From Sinorhizobium mexicanum (GTDB taxonomy: Bacteria; Pseudomonadota; Alphaproteobacteria; Rhizobiales; Rhizobiaceae), in assembly GCF_013488225.1 (NCBI RefSeq), contig NZ_CP041241.1:434001-498000 (forward strand): a stretch of 64,000 nucleotides of DNA, read 5' to 3'. How positions within the stretch are numbered: the stretch's first letter is position 1; each line of letters opens with the position of its first letter. Below the pieces are notes generated by a model. That model ran no database searches. It saw nothing but the letters and a program-made list of their open reading frames with translations, and was not told the origin of the DNA. Of this stretch, positions 44,580 through 53,796 are shown piece after piece. The translations under genes and the position numbers were made by a program.

Positions 44580-45709
44580 TGCATGTCGATTGGAAACACC
44601 TGGCTCTTGCTCTTGCGATCCTTCCGTTCGCGGTGATTTTCGCGGCCTGGATCGGTTTCTTCAATGTCGGCGCATCGAGTGGCCATTGGAAGGTCACCGA
44701 CTGGTTCCTGCATTTCGCAATGCGCTCAGCAGTCAGGACCTATGCTCTGGCCGTCGAAGTCCCTTCAGAACTTCCCAACTACGCAGTCCAGACGGCGGCG
44801 GGCCATTTTCCGCGCGGTTGTGCCATTTGCCACGGCGCACCGGGAGAGCCCCGCTCGCCTGCCGTCTTGCGCATGCTGCCGCAACCACCGGATCTCGCCG
44901 AGCGGGTCAATAGCTGGAGCGATGCCGAACTCTTTCGCATCGTCAAACATGGCGTGCGGTTTACGGGAATGCCGGCCTGGCCCAGCCAAAAGCGCGACGA
45001 TGAGGTCTGGGCGATGGTCGCATTCCTGCGTCGGCTGCCGGCGCTCGGCGCCGAGGCCTATCGCGACCTCGCCTACGGCCCGGTGGGCTCACTCGTTGAC
45101 CGGCCTGCGACCTTTGAACAGGCTGTCGCGGATTGCACGCGATGCCATGGCGCTGATGGCAGGGGCCGCAGTACGGCCACGCCGGTCATTGCAGGTCAAA
45201 AGGAATCCTATCTTCTCCAAAGTCTCGCAGCCTACGCCGCCGACCGCCGACCGAGCGGCGTCATGGGCGTCGTCGCAAAGGCCGTCGGTCGTCGCTATTG
45301 GCAAGACCTCGCCGCCCACTTCGCGGCATTGCCTCCACCACAGGGAAGAGCAGGCGCCGCGACGGTGCTTATCGAAGCAGGCAAGAAACTTGCGACCGAA
45401 GGAAACCCATCGAGGCGTATTCCCGCTTGCCTTGTCTGCCACGCAAGCCGGGATCGCAATCCGGCATTCCCGTCGCTGATCGGTCAGCCCGGTCCCTATG
45501 TCGAGCAACAACTCCGCCTATTTCGCGACGGACAGCGTGGGGACAGCGGATATGGCCGCGTGATGCGGGAGGTAGCGAGGCCGCTTTCCGACAACGACAT
45601 CGCAGCGCTTGCCGCATACTTTGCGACTGCTGACTTGCGGCCGACACGTCCGATCGCCTCAGCGAGAGACGATGAGGTGTATCGATCACGCGGCGCTGGC
45701 GATCGTTGA
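44579..45709 (+). CDS. trihaem c-type cytochrome, last gene of cox operon 2
   Basis: A 376-residue protein with an N-terminal membrane span (8-28) and three haem sites: C81-A-I-C84-H85, C186-T-R-C189-H190, and C284-L-V-C287-H288. Methionine ligands are likely in FTGMPAWP and GVMGVV. The second and third domains resemble cytochrome c4-like pairs. The start is in TGATG with the previous stop. It is larger than the monohaem cytochrome ending operon 1 and probably wires the oxidase to periplasmic donors. Confidence 0.87.
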   Translation: MHVDWKHLALALAILPFAVIFAAWIGFFNVGASSGHWKVTDWFLHFAMRSAVRTYALAVEVPSELPNYAVQTAAGHFPRGCAICHGAPGEPRSPAVLRMLPQPPDLAERVNSWSDAELFRIVKHGVRFTGMPAWPSQKRDDEVWAMVAFLRRLPALGAEAYRDLAYGPVGSLVDRPATFEQAVADCTRCHGADGRGRSTATPVIAGQKESYLLQSLAAYAADRRPSGVMGVVAKAVGRRYWQDLAAHFAALPPPQGRAGAATVLIEAGKKLATEGNPSRRIPACLVCHASRDRNPAFPSLIGQPGPYVEQQLRLFRDGQRGDSGYGRVMREVARPLSDNDIAALAAYFATADLRPTRPIASARDDEVYRSRGAGDR

Positions 45710-45798
45710 AGTATGTACGGCCACGCAGAATCTGGTCGTCGGCTTCCGATTTCGGGGCCATTCCGCTTGTCGTCCGCCACTATGGCCAGAACACTTAT

Positions 45799-46239
45799 TC
45801 AGTGTCTGGAAAGCGGATCCGGCCATAAGGCACGGATGTCTTGGGGCAAGCTTTCGCGCACCTTCGCGATCTGACCAGGATCAAGGTAATGCGACAGCAC
45901 GGCGAAAACCGTCTGTACCGCATCTTTCGCGTCGACCGGCCGAGTGAAGGCGAGTTCCTCCTTCACCTGGTCGAGGAATTCATCCAGGGAATGCAGCTGC
46001 GCCGGCTGCTTGGACGGCTGATACTGCTCGTAATAGGCGCCGCGCACCAGCAGGGGCAATTGGGCGGCAAGATGGGCGGACAGGTCTGTCGGCAGGCGGT
46101 CTCGGATCGTATGCAAGACTGCACCAAGGATATGCCACGCGGCTTGGCGATCTGGTCCTTGCTGTTTCATGATGTCATCCAACCATGTGTTGGTGACCTG
46201 GAGTGTCTTGTCGAAGGTAGCGACACCAGAAGGGCTCAT
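45799..46239 (-). CDS. DUF2267 family protein
   Basis: A 146-residue soluble protein. FDKTLQVTNTWLDDIMKQ, AAWHILGAVLHTIRDRLPTDLSAHLAAQLPLLVRGAYYEQY and AVLSHYLDPGQIAKVRESLP match DUF2267, a helical family with internally repeated halves. ATG 46239 has AGGAGG. An EcfG-like promoter is 32 bases upstream. The family is frequent in stress regulons; function unknown. Confidence 0.88.
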   Translation of the reverse strand: MSPSGVATFDKTLQVTNTWLDDIMKQQGPDRQAAWHILGAVLHTIRDRLPTDLSAHLAAQLPLLVRGAYYEQYQPSKQPAQLHSLDEFLDQVKEELAFTRPVDAKDAVQTVFAVLSHYLDPGQIAKVRESLPQDIRALWPDPLSRH

Positions 46240-46270
46240 GATCTCTTCCTCCTATGTTTCACGAGGGTCG

Positions 46271-46295
46271 AACCGCCGTTGCTTTTGATTGTTCC
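46271..46295 (-). promoter_or_regulatory. EcfG-type promoter
   Basis: Minus strand GGAAC, 16 bases, GGTT, directed at the DUF2267 gene. Confidence 0.65.
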
Positions 46296-46316
46296 GCAGC
46301 CGACTACGACGAATCG

Positions 46317-46342
46317 GGAACATTGTCGGGCGGCAAAGGGTT
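46317..46342 (+). promoter_or_regulatory. EcfG-type promoter
   Basis: GGAAC, 17 bases, GGTT, directed at the 50-residue gene at 46379 and divergent from the DUF2267 promoter 22 bases away. Confidence 0.5.
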
Positions 46343-46378
46343 CCGAGACTCCGGCTCACGGAGCGAGGAAACTGCCAT

Positions 46379-46531
46379 ATGGACGTAGGCACGGAATTCA
46401 AGAAGACATTTTATAAGAATGCGCCCGCATTCTTGACGCGGAACATTCCTATACACCGTGGTCATACGGCAGGATCACACGGTGGAACAACCGCGCGGCC
46501 GGGAACGGCCGTTTTCCCGGATATGGTCTAA
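46379..46531 (+). CDS. small hypothetical protein, 50 residues
   Basis: ATG 46379 follows GAGG at ten bases and opens 50 codons. The N-terminal half (VGTEFKKTFYKNAPAFLTRN) is basic; the rest is glycine- and threonine-rich. The EcfG-like promoter upstream is the main reason to accept it. No family was recognised. Confidence 0.45.
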   Translation: MDVGTEFKKTFYKNAPAFLTRNIPIHRGHTAGSHGGTTARPGTAVFPDMV

Positions 46532-46674
46532 TCCGGATGTTCGGGCGTCATCATATCCAGATAGCGCTGCGCCGGCCGACCGAACTCAACCTTCTGTGTC
46601 ATTCCGCGGAGGAAGCTTTTGCAGCCTTGCGAACGGCGCAGCTGACCCAGCCACGGTCATGAGATCTGCCGCCC

Positions 46675-46699
46675 GGAACCTTCCGGTGTTGCGTCAGTT
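46675..46699 (+). promoter_or_regulatory. possible EcfG-type promoter
   Basis: GGAAC, 16 bases, AGTT, 25 bases before ATG 46724; the first -10 base is off consensus. Confidence 0.45.
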
Positions 46700-46723
46700 G
46701 GTGCCTTTACACGGAGGTAGATC

Positions 46724-47287
46724 ATGCCCGAACGGAAATTCTCCAAACACGTCAAGGACTGGCCCGAGGAGTCTCGCGAGGCGGCCCAGCTTGTTATCGA
46801 TCAGTACGGCGAACCCCATGAGGCGACGGACAGCCAGCTGGTGTGGTATCGGCCTGGTCCCTGGAAGCGGATCGTCGCATCGAAGATATTCTACGATCAC
46901 AACTTTCCCGCTCCTCACAATGACTCGGTAGAGTCGGTCATCGACTACCGGGTTCCACCGGAGAAATTTTCCGAGCTTGCGGCGTTCGACGGTAGCGTGA
47001 TCGTTGAACGCACGGCCGGTGAAGTCTCGGCGCGCTGCCACGACGAACAGGCGAACCTCCTGGCGCTCAATCTGATGCATGACATTGTGACCGGCGCGAA
47101 AAGCGTGGAGCAGGCGCGCGCCTACTACGCCAAGGAGTTTGGCGACTATCGTCGCAGGAAGCCGACGCCGTACATGGAGAAGCTGCGCTTCAGTCCGCAG
47201 GGACGCGAGGCTGCCGATCCTGACGAACGTGTCCTGACGGAGGACGATCTCGCCAAGGCCGAACGCGAAGGCGAGCTGCACGACTAG
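46724..47287 (+). CDS. conserved hypothetical protein, 187 residues
   Basis: A soluble 187-residue protein: RKFSKHVKDWPEESREAAQLVIDQYGEPHEATDSQLVWY, then WKRIVASKIFYDHNFPAPHNDSVESVIDYRVP and EQANLLALNLMHDIVTG. It looks like a complete alpha/beta domain with an acidic tail. I recall similar rhizobial proteins annotated only as hypothetical. ATG 46724 has a GGAGG-type site. An EcfG-like promoter precedes it. Confidence 0.8.
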   Translation: MPERKFSKHVKDWPEESREAAQLVIDQYGEPHEATDSQLVWYRPGPWKRIVASKIFYDHNFPAPHNDSVESVIDYRVPPEKFSELAAFDGSVIVERTAGEVSARCHDEQANLLALNLMHDIVTGAKSVEQARAYYAKEFGDYRRRKPTPYMEKLRFSPQGREAADPDERVLTEDDLAKAEREGELHD

Positions 47288-47376
47288 TGTCGAGACTTGG
47301 CTAACCCGCGTACTCAAGCGCTACCGGGCCGTCGGCGGTGTCTGGTGGCCGAAGGCGACATTTTGACGGCCGCAAA

Positions 47377-48546
47377 TCACGGCCTCAGGACGACCTTCAC
47401 GCACCCATCCTTCCTGTCAGCGAAGGTACTGTAGAGCACCGGCCCCTCGTCGAGGCTACCCCTATGAGTGATGACGAAAGAAGGATCGATCTCGCCCTTT
47501 GCGATCCGACCGAGGAGCGACGGCAGATACCGTTGCACCGGCGTCTGGCCCATACGCAACGTCAGTCCGCGGTTGATTGCTGATCCCATCGGTATTTTAT
47601 CGAGGTATCCGCCATAGACACCGACAATCGAGACCGTTCCGAAGTTTCGGCAGCAATGGATCGCCTGCCGCAAGACATGCGGGCGATCGGTACCCATGTA
47701 GGTGGCCACTTTCACACGATCGACAAAGGAATCGAGGCTTGCCCGGCTATCTGCCTCCGTGCCGACCGCATCGATGCAGGCGTCCGCTCCCCGGCCATGG
47801 GTTAGCTCCATGACCCGTTCATAGATATCCTCCTGCATGAAATCGAGAGTCATCGCGCCGGCCGTTTCGGCGAGCCTTAGCCGCTCCGGAACCGTGTCCA
47901 CCGCAATCACTCGTTCGGCTCCGAGCAGGAAGGCCGAGCGGATCGCCATCTGGCCGACGGGGCCGCAGCCCCAGATTGCAATCGTGTCGGCCGGTTTGAT
48001 CTCGCAGAACTCGGCGGCCATGTAGCCGGTCGGGAAAATGTCGGAAAGAAACAGCACCTGCTCGTCTGTAAGCTCATCCGGAACCTTGATCGGCCCCACA
48101 TCCGCGTAGGGCACGCGAAGATACTCAGCCTGTCCACCACTGTAACCGCCGAGGAGGTGCGAATAGCCGAACAGCCCGGCAGGCGAATTGCCCCATAGCT
48201 TCTTTGCCTTTTCCCGATCGGGATTGGTTCGTTCGCAACCCGAATAGAAGCCGCGCTGACAGAAAAAGCACTCGCCGCAGGCAATGGTGAAAGGGACGAC
48301 GACACGGTCGCCGATGCTTAATCCGGTCGCCCTCTTGCCCACCTCGACCACCTCGCCCATCGTTTCATGGCCAAGGACGTCGCCCCCCTCCATCGAAGGG
48401 ATGAGGCCGTTGAAAATATGGACGTCGGAGCCGCAGATCGCACAGGCGTTGACCTTGATGATGACATCGCGATCGTCCTCGATCTTCGGATCGGGCACGC
48501 TCTCGCATCGGATGTCGCCCTTGCCGTGCCAGGTCAAAGCCTTCAT
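47377..48546 (-). CDS. zinc-dependent alcohol dehydrogenase (formaldehyde/glutathione-independent type)
   Basis: A 389-residue medium-chain dehydrogenase. CAICGSDVH and GHETMGEV hold the catalytic-zinc ligands; [15 protein letters not shown] is the four-cysteine structural-zinc lobe; [15 protein letters not shown] is the NAD-binding motif; [13 protein letters not shown] follows. The 40-residue insert around [28 protein letters not shown] is that of glutathione-independent formaldehyde-dehydrogenase-like enzymes. It overlaps the SDR gene by ATGA and shares its EcfG-like promoter, so aldehyde detoxification under stress is plausible. Confidence 0.87.
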   Translation of the reverse strand: MKALTWHGKGDIRCESVPDPKIEDDRDVIIKVNACAICGSDVHIFNGLIPSMEGGDVLGHETMGEVVEVGKRATGLSIGDRVVVPFTIACGECFFCQRGFYSGCERTNPDREKAKKLWGNSPAGLFGYSHLLGGYSGGQAEYLRVPYADVGPIKVPDELTDEQVLFLSDIFPTGYMAAEFCEIKPADTIAIWGCGPVGQMAIRSAFLLGAERVIAVDTVPERLRLAETAGAMTLDFMQEDIYERVMELTHGRGADACIDAVGTEADSRASLDSFVDRVKVATYMGTDRPHVLRQAIHCCRNFGTVSIVGVYGGYLDKIPMGSAINRGLTLRMGQTPVQRYLPSLLGRIAKGEIDPSFVITHRGSLDEGPVLYSTFADRKDGCVKVVLRP

Positions 48547-49532
48547 CTCAGGACTCCTCTGTAGGAAACGCGTGATTTTCCGGTGATCAGGACGGCGACT
48601 GCCAATCCGAAGACTGCCACGGCCGCCACCGTTGCGACAGGAATCCTGCGGGATGATCGCAGACCTCCGTCAATGCCACCAGCTACGGCCGGCGCTCTGA
48701 ACAAGTTGCCGTTGCTGTTCTCCGTCTGCGGCGCCTGGCTCAAATAATGCGACGTAAGCCGCGCCAGCAGCCGCGTCGTGATGTTCGGTGCGAGAAAGTG
48801 CGCAAACCGGGCCAGTTCCGCGACGATGCCCACCGTGGTCGAGGTGCGCGGACGTTCCGCGAGACGGACAATGGCGCGAGCGGCGCGACGCGCGTTGTAG
48901 ACGGGTGGCGGAACGTTGAGTTTGCGGCCGGTGTAATTCGCCCCGTGGGCTACACCCGGAGTGTCCATGAATGTCGGATAGACATCGCAAATATGGATGT
49001 CTGGTTCATCGGCGAGTTCGGCGCGAAGCGCTTCGGAGAAACCTCTGAGACCAAACTTGCTGGCGCTGTAGGCTGTCGCGAAGGGGGTTGATGCAAAGCC
49101 ACCAAGAGAAATCATATTGATGAAGGTGCCGTGGCGCTGCTTCAGAAAGATCGGAATGACGGCATGTGCATCGTTGATGTGGCCGATCAGGTTGGTGCGA
49201 ATGACCTGCTCATGGGCGGCAATCGGCGTATCAACGAAGCGGCCAACCGCGCCGACGCCGACGTTGCTGAACCAGACATCGATTTTGCCGAAGCTCGTTG
49301 CCTTTTCTGCCAGCTCCCTGACGGCGTCCGCATCCGTCACGTCGGTCGGTACGACCAAAACCTCGGTCCCCAATTCACGGCAGGTCTTCGCCACACGCTG
49401 AAGCGCGGAGGCATCGCGCGCGGCCAGGACAAGTTTCGAACCGCGTCGCGCGAACGCCTCGGCCGTGGCCTGTCCCACTCCGGACGAGGCGCCGGTGATG
49501 ACCACCACCGCATCTCTCAAAGCTTGCTTCAT
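48543..49532 (-). CDS. SDR family oxidoreductase with C-terminal membrane anchor
   Basis: A 329-residue classical short-chain dehydrogenase: [19 protein letters not shown] binds the cofactor, N-x-G-x-G appears as SNVGVGAVG, and the active site is S in NMISLGG with Y-x3-K in [10 protein letters not shown]. Unlike most SDRs it ends in one membrane span ([20 protein letters not shown]) near residue 305. ATG 49532 has GGAGG upstream, so the longer open frame is not used. First gene of an operon with the zinc dehydrogenase. Confidence 0.87.
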   Translation of the reverse strand: MKQALRDAVVVITGASSGVGQATAEAFARRGSKLVLAARDASALQRVAKTCRELGTEVLVVPTDVTDADAVRELAEKATSFGKIDVWFSNVGVGAVGRFVDTPIAAHEQVIRTNLIGHINDAHAVIPIFLKQRHGTFINMISLGGFASTPFATAYSASKFGLRGFSEALRAELADEPDIHICDVYPTFMDTPGVAHGANYTGRKLNVPPPVYNARRAARAIVRLAERPRTSTTVGIVAELARFAHFLAPNITTRLLARLTSHYLSQAPQTENSNGNLFRAPAVAGGIDGGLRSSRRIPVATVAAVAVFGLAVAVLITGKSRVSYRGVLR

Positions 49533-49565
49533 GTCGCACCTCCATCTCCAACGACGTCCCGAACG

Positions 49566-49590
49566 AACCGGCAGAGGCTGAAGATGTTCC
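49566..49590 (-). promoter_or_regulatory. EcfG-type promoter
   Basis: Minus strand GGAAC, 16 bases, GGTT, 34 bases before the SDR start. Confidence 0.65.
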
Positions 49591-49729
49591 GGCGTCGCAG
49601 CGCGACGCTTGGCAGGGCTGTCAGGCGAGTACCGAGTTTGCAAAACGGCTTGGGATTTGCGCGCGCACGGTCAGCGGAGAAGAGCTTGTCCTGACTGGTT
49701 GACCGCATGAGGCCATCAAAGCGGGATGC

Positions 49730-49754
49730 TTTGTTCCGCCGCCGCAGGAACAAA
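49730..49754 (+). repeat. perfect 8-base inverted repeat upstream of the PLD gene
   Basis: TTTGTTCC and GGAACAAA separated by nine bases, about 67 bases before ATG 49821. It could be an operator. The right arm contains GGAAC, but no NGTT follows at 16-17 bases. Confidence 0.45.
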
Positions 49755-49820
49755 TCGCGGTGAAATGGCTTCAATTTGCAGTCGCAACAGATGGGATGAA
49801 TAGGCTTGGCTTGGAAAAGC

Positions 49821-51389
49821 ATGTTTAGCAGAAGGCCACGTGACCGAGAGCGTGGGGAGCGCCGACCAATTGTCAAGGAGGCGCAAAATGCCTGGCGCAA
49901 CGTGCCGGCGAGGCGCTTATCCTTTCTCATCGATGCCGCCGCCTATTATGCCTGTCTGGAACGCACGCTCGAGGAGGCCGAAGAGCAGATCTGGATAACG
50001 GGATGGGACTTTGATCCACGTATCAAATTACGCCCCGGCAGTCCGCATGCGGAAGCGCTCGGCAACCTGCTGGAGCGTTTGGTCGCGCAAAACCCGAACC
50101 TCAGGATCCGCATTCTCGTCTGGGCGATGGGGCCGATCTATTCTGGAAAGTCTCTGCGGCTGTTTCGGAAGCAGAAATGGGCCGCGCATCCTCGGATTGA
50201 ACTTCGCTTCGCAAACCATCGATCGCTGCGCGGTTCGCATCATCAGAAGCTTATCTCCATCGATGATGGTATCGCTTTCGCCGGTGGCATCGATCTGACC
50301 GCGCGGCGCTGGGATACGCCGGCCCATCTGGCCGACAACGAGCTCCGGCGCGATCCGGATGGTCGACCCTACGATCCGGTGCATGACGTCCAGGTGGTGC
50401 TCGATGGCGACGCCAGCCGCACGATCGGAGACCTCTGTCGCACCCGCTGGAAGGCGTCGACCGGCGATGAGATCGCTGCGCCACGCACAACGAGAGTTGC
50501 GTGGCCAGCCGGCAATGTCCCAATCCTGCAGAACTGCTCGGTTGCGATCGCGCGCACCGAGCCCGCGATCAGAAAAGGAAGGGGCCGGCGAGAAGCGTTG
50601 CGCCTTACACTCGACGCTTTACGCAGTGCGCGGCGCCATATCTACATCGAGAACCAGTATTTCGCCTCGCGGAAGATCGGCGCATTGCTTTGCCGACGAC
50701 TGAAGGAGCCGGAGGGTCCTGAAATCGTCATTGTCACCACCCGCAACTCGCATGGCTTGCTCGAGAAGATTTTCATGGGGGGCAATCGCGACCGCCTCAT
50801 TCGACGGCTGAAGCAGGCTGATCGTTATGGCAGGCTGCGGGTCGGCTACCCGGTCGTGCCTGCGGGCGATGGATCGGACCAGGAGGTGTTGATTCATTCC
50901 AAGGTGGTGGCGATCGACGGCCGATTTCTCCGCGTCGGTTCATCGAATTTCAATCACCGTTCCGAAAGTCTCGACACGGAATGCGACGTCGCGGTTGAAG
51001 CGGCAAACGAAGAGCAGAGTGCTGCAATCGTCGGTGTTCGCAACGGGCTTTTGGCGGAACATCTCGACGTCGACGCGAGCGAAATCGAGAGCGCGTTAAG
51101 GGACACTGGCTCCCTCATCGCTGCCTTCGACCGATTAAACACCCGCCGCCGCGGCATACGCGCCTTCGATGGTGTCGACCGCGGTGGGGCGACCAACCTT
51201 GTCTGGGGCACTGGCCTTGTCGATCCGCGCAGGCCGATACGACCATTCTACCGGATGCACAAATTGATACGACGCTGGGGCGGTCAGGTCTTTGCCTTGC
51301 TCGCCAAGTTTCCTGCGTCGTCTCGACGAACGACGAACTCTGCAATCGAGAGCGAGAGCAACCCGAGCGGCAGCGGCAGGAAGAAATAG
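49821..51389 (+). CDS. phospholipase D-like protein with two HKD motifs
   Basis: A 522-residue protein. The first HKD motif is SHHQKLISIDD near residue 141 followed by FAGGIDLT; the second is LIHSKVVAIDG near residue 365 followed by VGSSNFNHRS. ENQYF and the LxDxC region fit cardiolipin-synthase/PLD enzymes with soluble N-termini; no membrane span is seen. It forms with the EEP and UPF0104 genes a trio that I recall as a common neighbour set in Proteobacteria. Its last 106 bases overlap the convergent UPF0104 gene. ATG 49821 is preferred over TTG 49806. Confidence 0.87.
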   Translation: MFSRRPRDRERGERRPIVKEAQNAWRNVPARRLSFLIDAAAYYACLERTLEEAEEQIWITGWDFDPRIKLRPGSPHAEALGNLLERLVAQNPNLRIRILVWAMGPIYSGKSLRLFRKQKWAAHPRIELRFANHRSLRGSHHQKLISIDDGIAFAGGIDLTARRWDTPAHLADNELRRDPDGRPYDPVHDVQVVLDGDASRTIGDLCRTRWKASTGDEIAAPRTTRVAWPAGNVPILQNCSVAIARTEPAIRKGRGRREALRLTLDALRSARRHIYIENQYFASRKIGALLCRRLKEPEGPEIVIVTTRNSHGLLEKIFMGGNRDRLIRRLKQADRYGRLRVGYPVVPAGDGSDQEVLIHSKVVAIDGRFLRVGSSNFNHRSESLDTECDVAVEAANEEQSAAIVGVRNGLLAEHLDVDASEIESALRDTGSLIAAFDRLNTRRRGIRAFDGVDRGGATNLVWGTGLVDPRRPIRPFYRMHKLIRRWGGQVFALLAKFPASSRRTTNSAIESESNPSGSGRKK

Positions 51390-52225
51390 ATCGCCCGAAA
51401 GGCGATCAAAGCGCCGATGCCGGCCGAGCTGCCAAGCAGGAACGCTACCGTTGCCTCGATCACGCCGATGCCTCCCGGAACATGGCTGACAAGTGCCGCC
51501 GCATTGGCACTCACATACGCTGTCGCCGTATCGAAGAAGCCTGGATTTCCGAAGGCCAGCAGCAACTGATGGAGACACGCACTGACAAAAAGGAAATTGA
51601 CCGTGCCGACAATCACTTGGCAGATCGCAATCCGTGGCGACGGCATCTCGAAATTCCAGCGAAATACCCGAACCGACCCTTTGAAAAATCGCGCAAGAAC
51701 CAGATAGCCACCCGAGGCGGCGATGCAGCTTGCGCCGAAGATGAGGACGCCGGTTTGCGACAATCCGATGATCCGCGCGGGCCCCGCCGGCACGATCAGA
51801 CAACAAAGACCGGCCAATGTGATGAGACCCAGGCCGACGGTGACTCCGCAGAAGAGAATGATCTTTGCGACTTCTTCGGCATTCAGCCCCCAGCGCGAAT
51901 AGAACCGATATCGGACGGCTCCGCTGCTTAAAGCCGCGCCTCCGACGTTGTGGCCAATCGCAAGGCTGGTGAATGAGGCGATGGCGACTTGCGTATAGGC
52001 AAGCTCTCGCCCGACATAGCGCACGGCAAGCGCATCGAAAAATGTCAGACTGAAATAAGAAAGAAAAACGAACCCGACAGCGGTGAGCAGACGTCCCGGA
52101 GGGATCTGCATGATCGAGGTCGCGATCTCGTCCAGGCTATACTGGCTGAGCGTGCGATAGATCAACCACCCCGCCAGACCGATGGCGGCAACGACAAGCA
52201 ATCTTGCAAACAGCTTCATGACCAT
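51284..52225 (-). CDS. UPF0104 / lysylphosphatidylglycerol-synthase-like membrane protein
   Basis: A 313-residue integral membrane protein with about eight spans. FTSLAIGHNVGGAALSSGAVRYRFY, then LVSHVPGGIGVIEATVAFLLG, are the signature blocks of the flippase-like LPG_synthase_TM family; the catalytic aminoacyl-transferase domain of MprF is absent. Family members move or modify lipids. Start ATG 52225, or 52219 two codons on. It is divergent from the EEP gene across a shared EcfG-like promoter. Confidence 0.87.
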   Translation of the reverse strand: MVMKLFARLLVVAAIGLAGWLIYRTLSQYSLDEIATSIMQIPPGRLLTAVGFVFLSYFSLTFFDALAVRYVGRELAYTQVAIASFTSLAIGHNVGGAALSSGAVRYRFYSRWGLNAEEVAKIILFCGVTVGLGLITLAGLCCLIVPAGPARIIGLSQTGVLIFGASCIAASGGYLVLARFFKGSVRVFRWNFEMPSPRIAICQVIVGTVNFLFVSACLHQLLLAFGNPGFFDTATAYVSANAAALVSHVPGGIGVIEATVAFLLGSSAGIGALIAFRAIYFFLPLPLGLLSLSIAEFVVRRDDAGNLASKAKT

Positions 52226-52249
52226 AATTGCCGTTCCCACACCTCCACC

Positions 52250-52275
52250 GGAACGAAATGCACCTCCCGCGTGTT
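52250..52275 (+). promoter_or_regulatory. EcfG-type promoter for the EEP gene, overlapping a divergent one
   Basis: GGAAC, 17 bases, TGTT, 28 bases before ATG 52304. The -10 here is part of the -35 of the minus-strand promoter. Confidence 0.6.
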
Positions 52276-52277
52276 CC
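52252..52277 (-). promoter_or_regulatory. EcfG-type promoter for the UPF0104 gene, overlapping a divergent one
   Basis: Minus strand GGAAC, 17 bases, CGTT, 26 bases before ATG 52225. Confidence 0.65.
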
Positions 52278-52303
52278 AAACGCGCGACCACAGAAACAAG
52301 AGC

Positions 52304-53068
52304 ATGCGACGGCGGATACGTTTCCTCACCTATAACGTGCACAGTTGCTTCGGCACCGACCGCAAGCTCGACCCCGCCCGTATCGCTGCCGTCATCAACG
52401 AATGCCGCGCCGATATTATCGCCTTGCAGGAAGTGGATGTCGGCCGCGCGCGCAGTGGCGGAATTGACCAGGCACACATGATCGCCGCGCATCTGCAAAT
52501 GGAGGCGCAATTTCACCCGGCTCTCCACCTGAAGGACGAAAAGTATGGAGATGCGCTGCTGACTGCCTTGCCGATGCGCTTGGTCAAAGCCGCCGCTCTG
52601 CCGTCGGTCGGAGAAGCACGAGGGGCACTTTGGGTGGAGGTCGATCTGGCTGAAGTCAAGCTTCAAATCGTCGTCACGCATCTCGGGCTCCGTGGTGCCG
52701 AGCGCGTGCGCCAGGTAACGACGCTTTTGGGACCAGGCTGGCTGGGTGGAATAGATCAGCGTGAGACGCCCGTGGTGCTGGCGGGCGACCTCAATGCGAC
52801 GGCGCGTTCGGCCGCCTATGGGCTCGTGGCGCGACAGCTTAGGGATGCGCAACTTCAGACCGATGCAAAGCCGCGACCGACCTTTCCCTCGAGATTGCCG
52901 CTCTTGCGGATAGACCACATCTTTGTCGGTGCAGAAATAGAGGTGAGACATTGCGGGGTGCACAATACTGCCTCAGCGCGCGTCGCTTCCGATCACCTAC
53001 CGCTTGTCGCGGAACTGGAGATCGGCGTCTCGGAACAAGTGAACGACGACACCGGGAGCGGAGATTGA
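52304..53068 (+). CDS. endonuclease/exonuclease/phosphatase family protein
   Basis: A 254-residue metal-dependent phosphodiesterase fold. LTYNVHSCFGTDR, IIALQEVD with the metal-binding glutamate, VVTHLGLR, LAGDLNAT with the catalytic aspartate-asparagine, and the final ASDHLPLVAEL with the Asp-His pair are all present. No signal peptide. Family members cut nucleic acids, lipids or inositol phosphates; the PLD and UPF0104 neighbours favour a lipid-linked substrate, by inference. Start ATG 52304, because the upstream open frame only crosses the divergent gene. Confidence 0.88.
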   Translation: MRRRIRFLTYNVHSCFGTDRKLDPARIAAVINECRADIIALQEVDVGRARSGGIDQAHMIAAHLQMEAQFHPALHLKDEKYGDALLTALPMRLVKAAALPSVGEARGALWVEVDLAEVKLQIVVTHLGLRGAERVRQVTTLLGPGWLGGIDQRETPVVLAGDLNATARSAAYGLVARQLRDAQLQTDAKPRPTFPSRLPLLRIDHIFVGAEIEVRHCGVHNTASARVASDHLPLVAELEIGVSEQVNDDTGSGD

Positions 53069-53414
53069 AAATGACAACCCGCGCCTTCCGGCCGGCAGCC
53101 GGGACGACACAGTCTGTGTAGCCGTCCGCCCGGCCGCTTGAGTGCCGCCATGTTCGGGCTGCAAGCATGGCGCTGTCATGCTTGTCGCAGCTCTCGGACC
53201 GGCGAGAGGCGCTCCACGAAGATCTCTCGACTATGAACCGTCCTGCGGATCACTCGTTGAAGAGAGTTGCTCGCGCAACACGGCTCGCGCTCCCTTTGTC
53301 ATTGAGCCGATTGGTAGGCAGTGCTAGCCTTCCTCCTCGGCGAGGGCATTGCTCGGCTTCGGGACCTCCGCCGTCCCGAAGTGGCGCTTCGCACCGCGTC
53401 AGGAGGCAAATATC
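53069..53414 (+). other. gap without a recognised gene
   Basis: 346 bases between the EEP gene and the 68-residue gene. No promoter motif, repeat or coding stretch could be supported. Confidence 0.5.
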
Positions 53415-53621
53415 ATGGCCACATACACCGGCAACGCATCTCATCCGATCTTGCCGGGTGAGTTCGAGATGCTCAGGGATGTCCTTGAGATTTCCGTCCA
53501 AGAGCGCAACCTGTCGATCGACAGCGAGGAAGCAAGGGAACTCGCCGGACGGCTGATCGAACTCTATGAAAGCGGCGTCAGGGATCTCACGGCGCTGCGC
53601 GCCATGGCGAAGCTTTTTTAG
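53415..53621 (+). CDS. 68-residue protein, paralogue of the gene at 38017
   Basis: ATG 53415 follows AGGAGG and opens 68 codons, the same length as its paralogue. Shared features are F-x-x-L with the preceding P-G-E (LPGEFEML) and EEARELAGRLIELYESGVRDLTAL. It is a small acidic helical protein with no signal peptide. No EcfG-like site was found upstream. Family not named. Confidence 0.72.
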   Translation: MATYTGNASHPILPGEFEMLRDVLEISVQERNLSIDSEEARELAGRLIELYESGVRDLTALRAMAKLF

Positions 53622-53796
53622 GCTTCCGCCATGGGCTCAATCAGCCCCGTCGAGAGCTTGGTGCAAGGTTTCGGGCTTGCCGCAACATCGCGCTTCGTTT
53701 CCCTACTGTTTCAACATCCGAACTAACGGGATGCTCGGGGGGCCTTCGGTTTCCTCGAACGCCGCTAAACGTCGCTGTTTAGGCACGATCCTCAAA

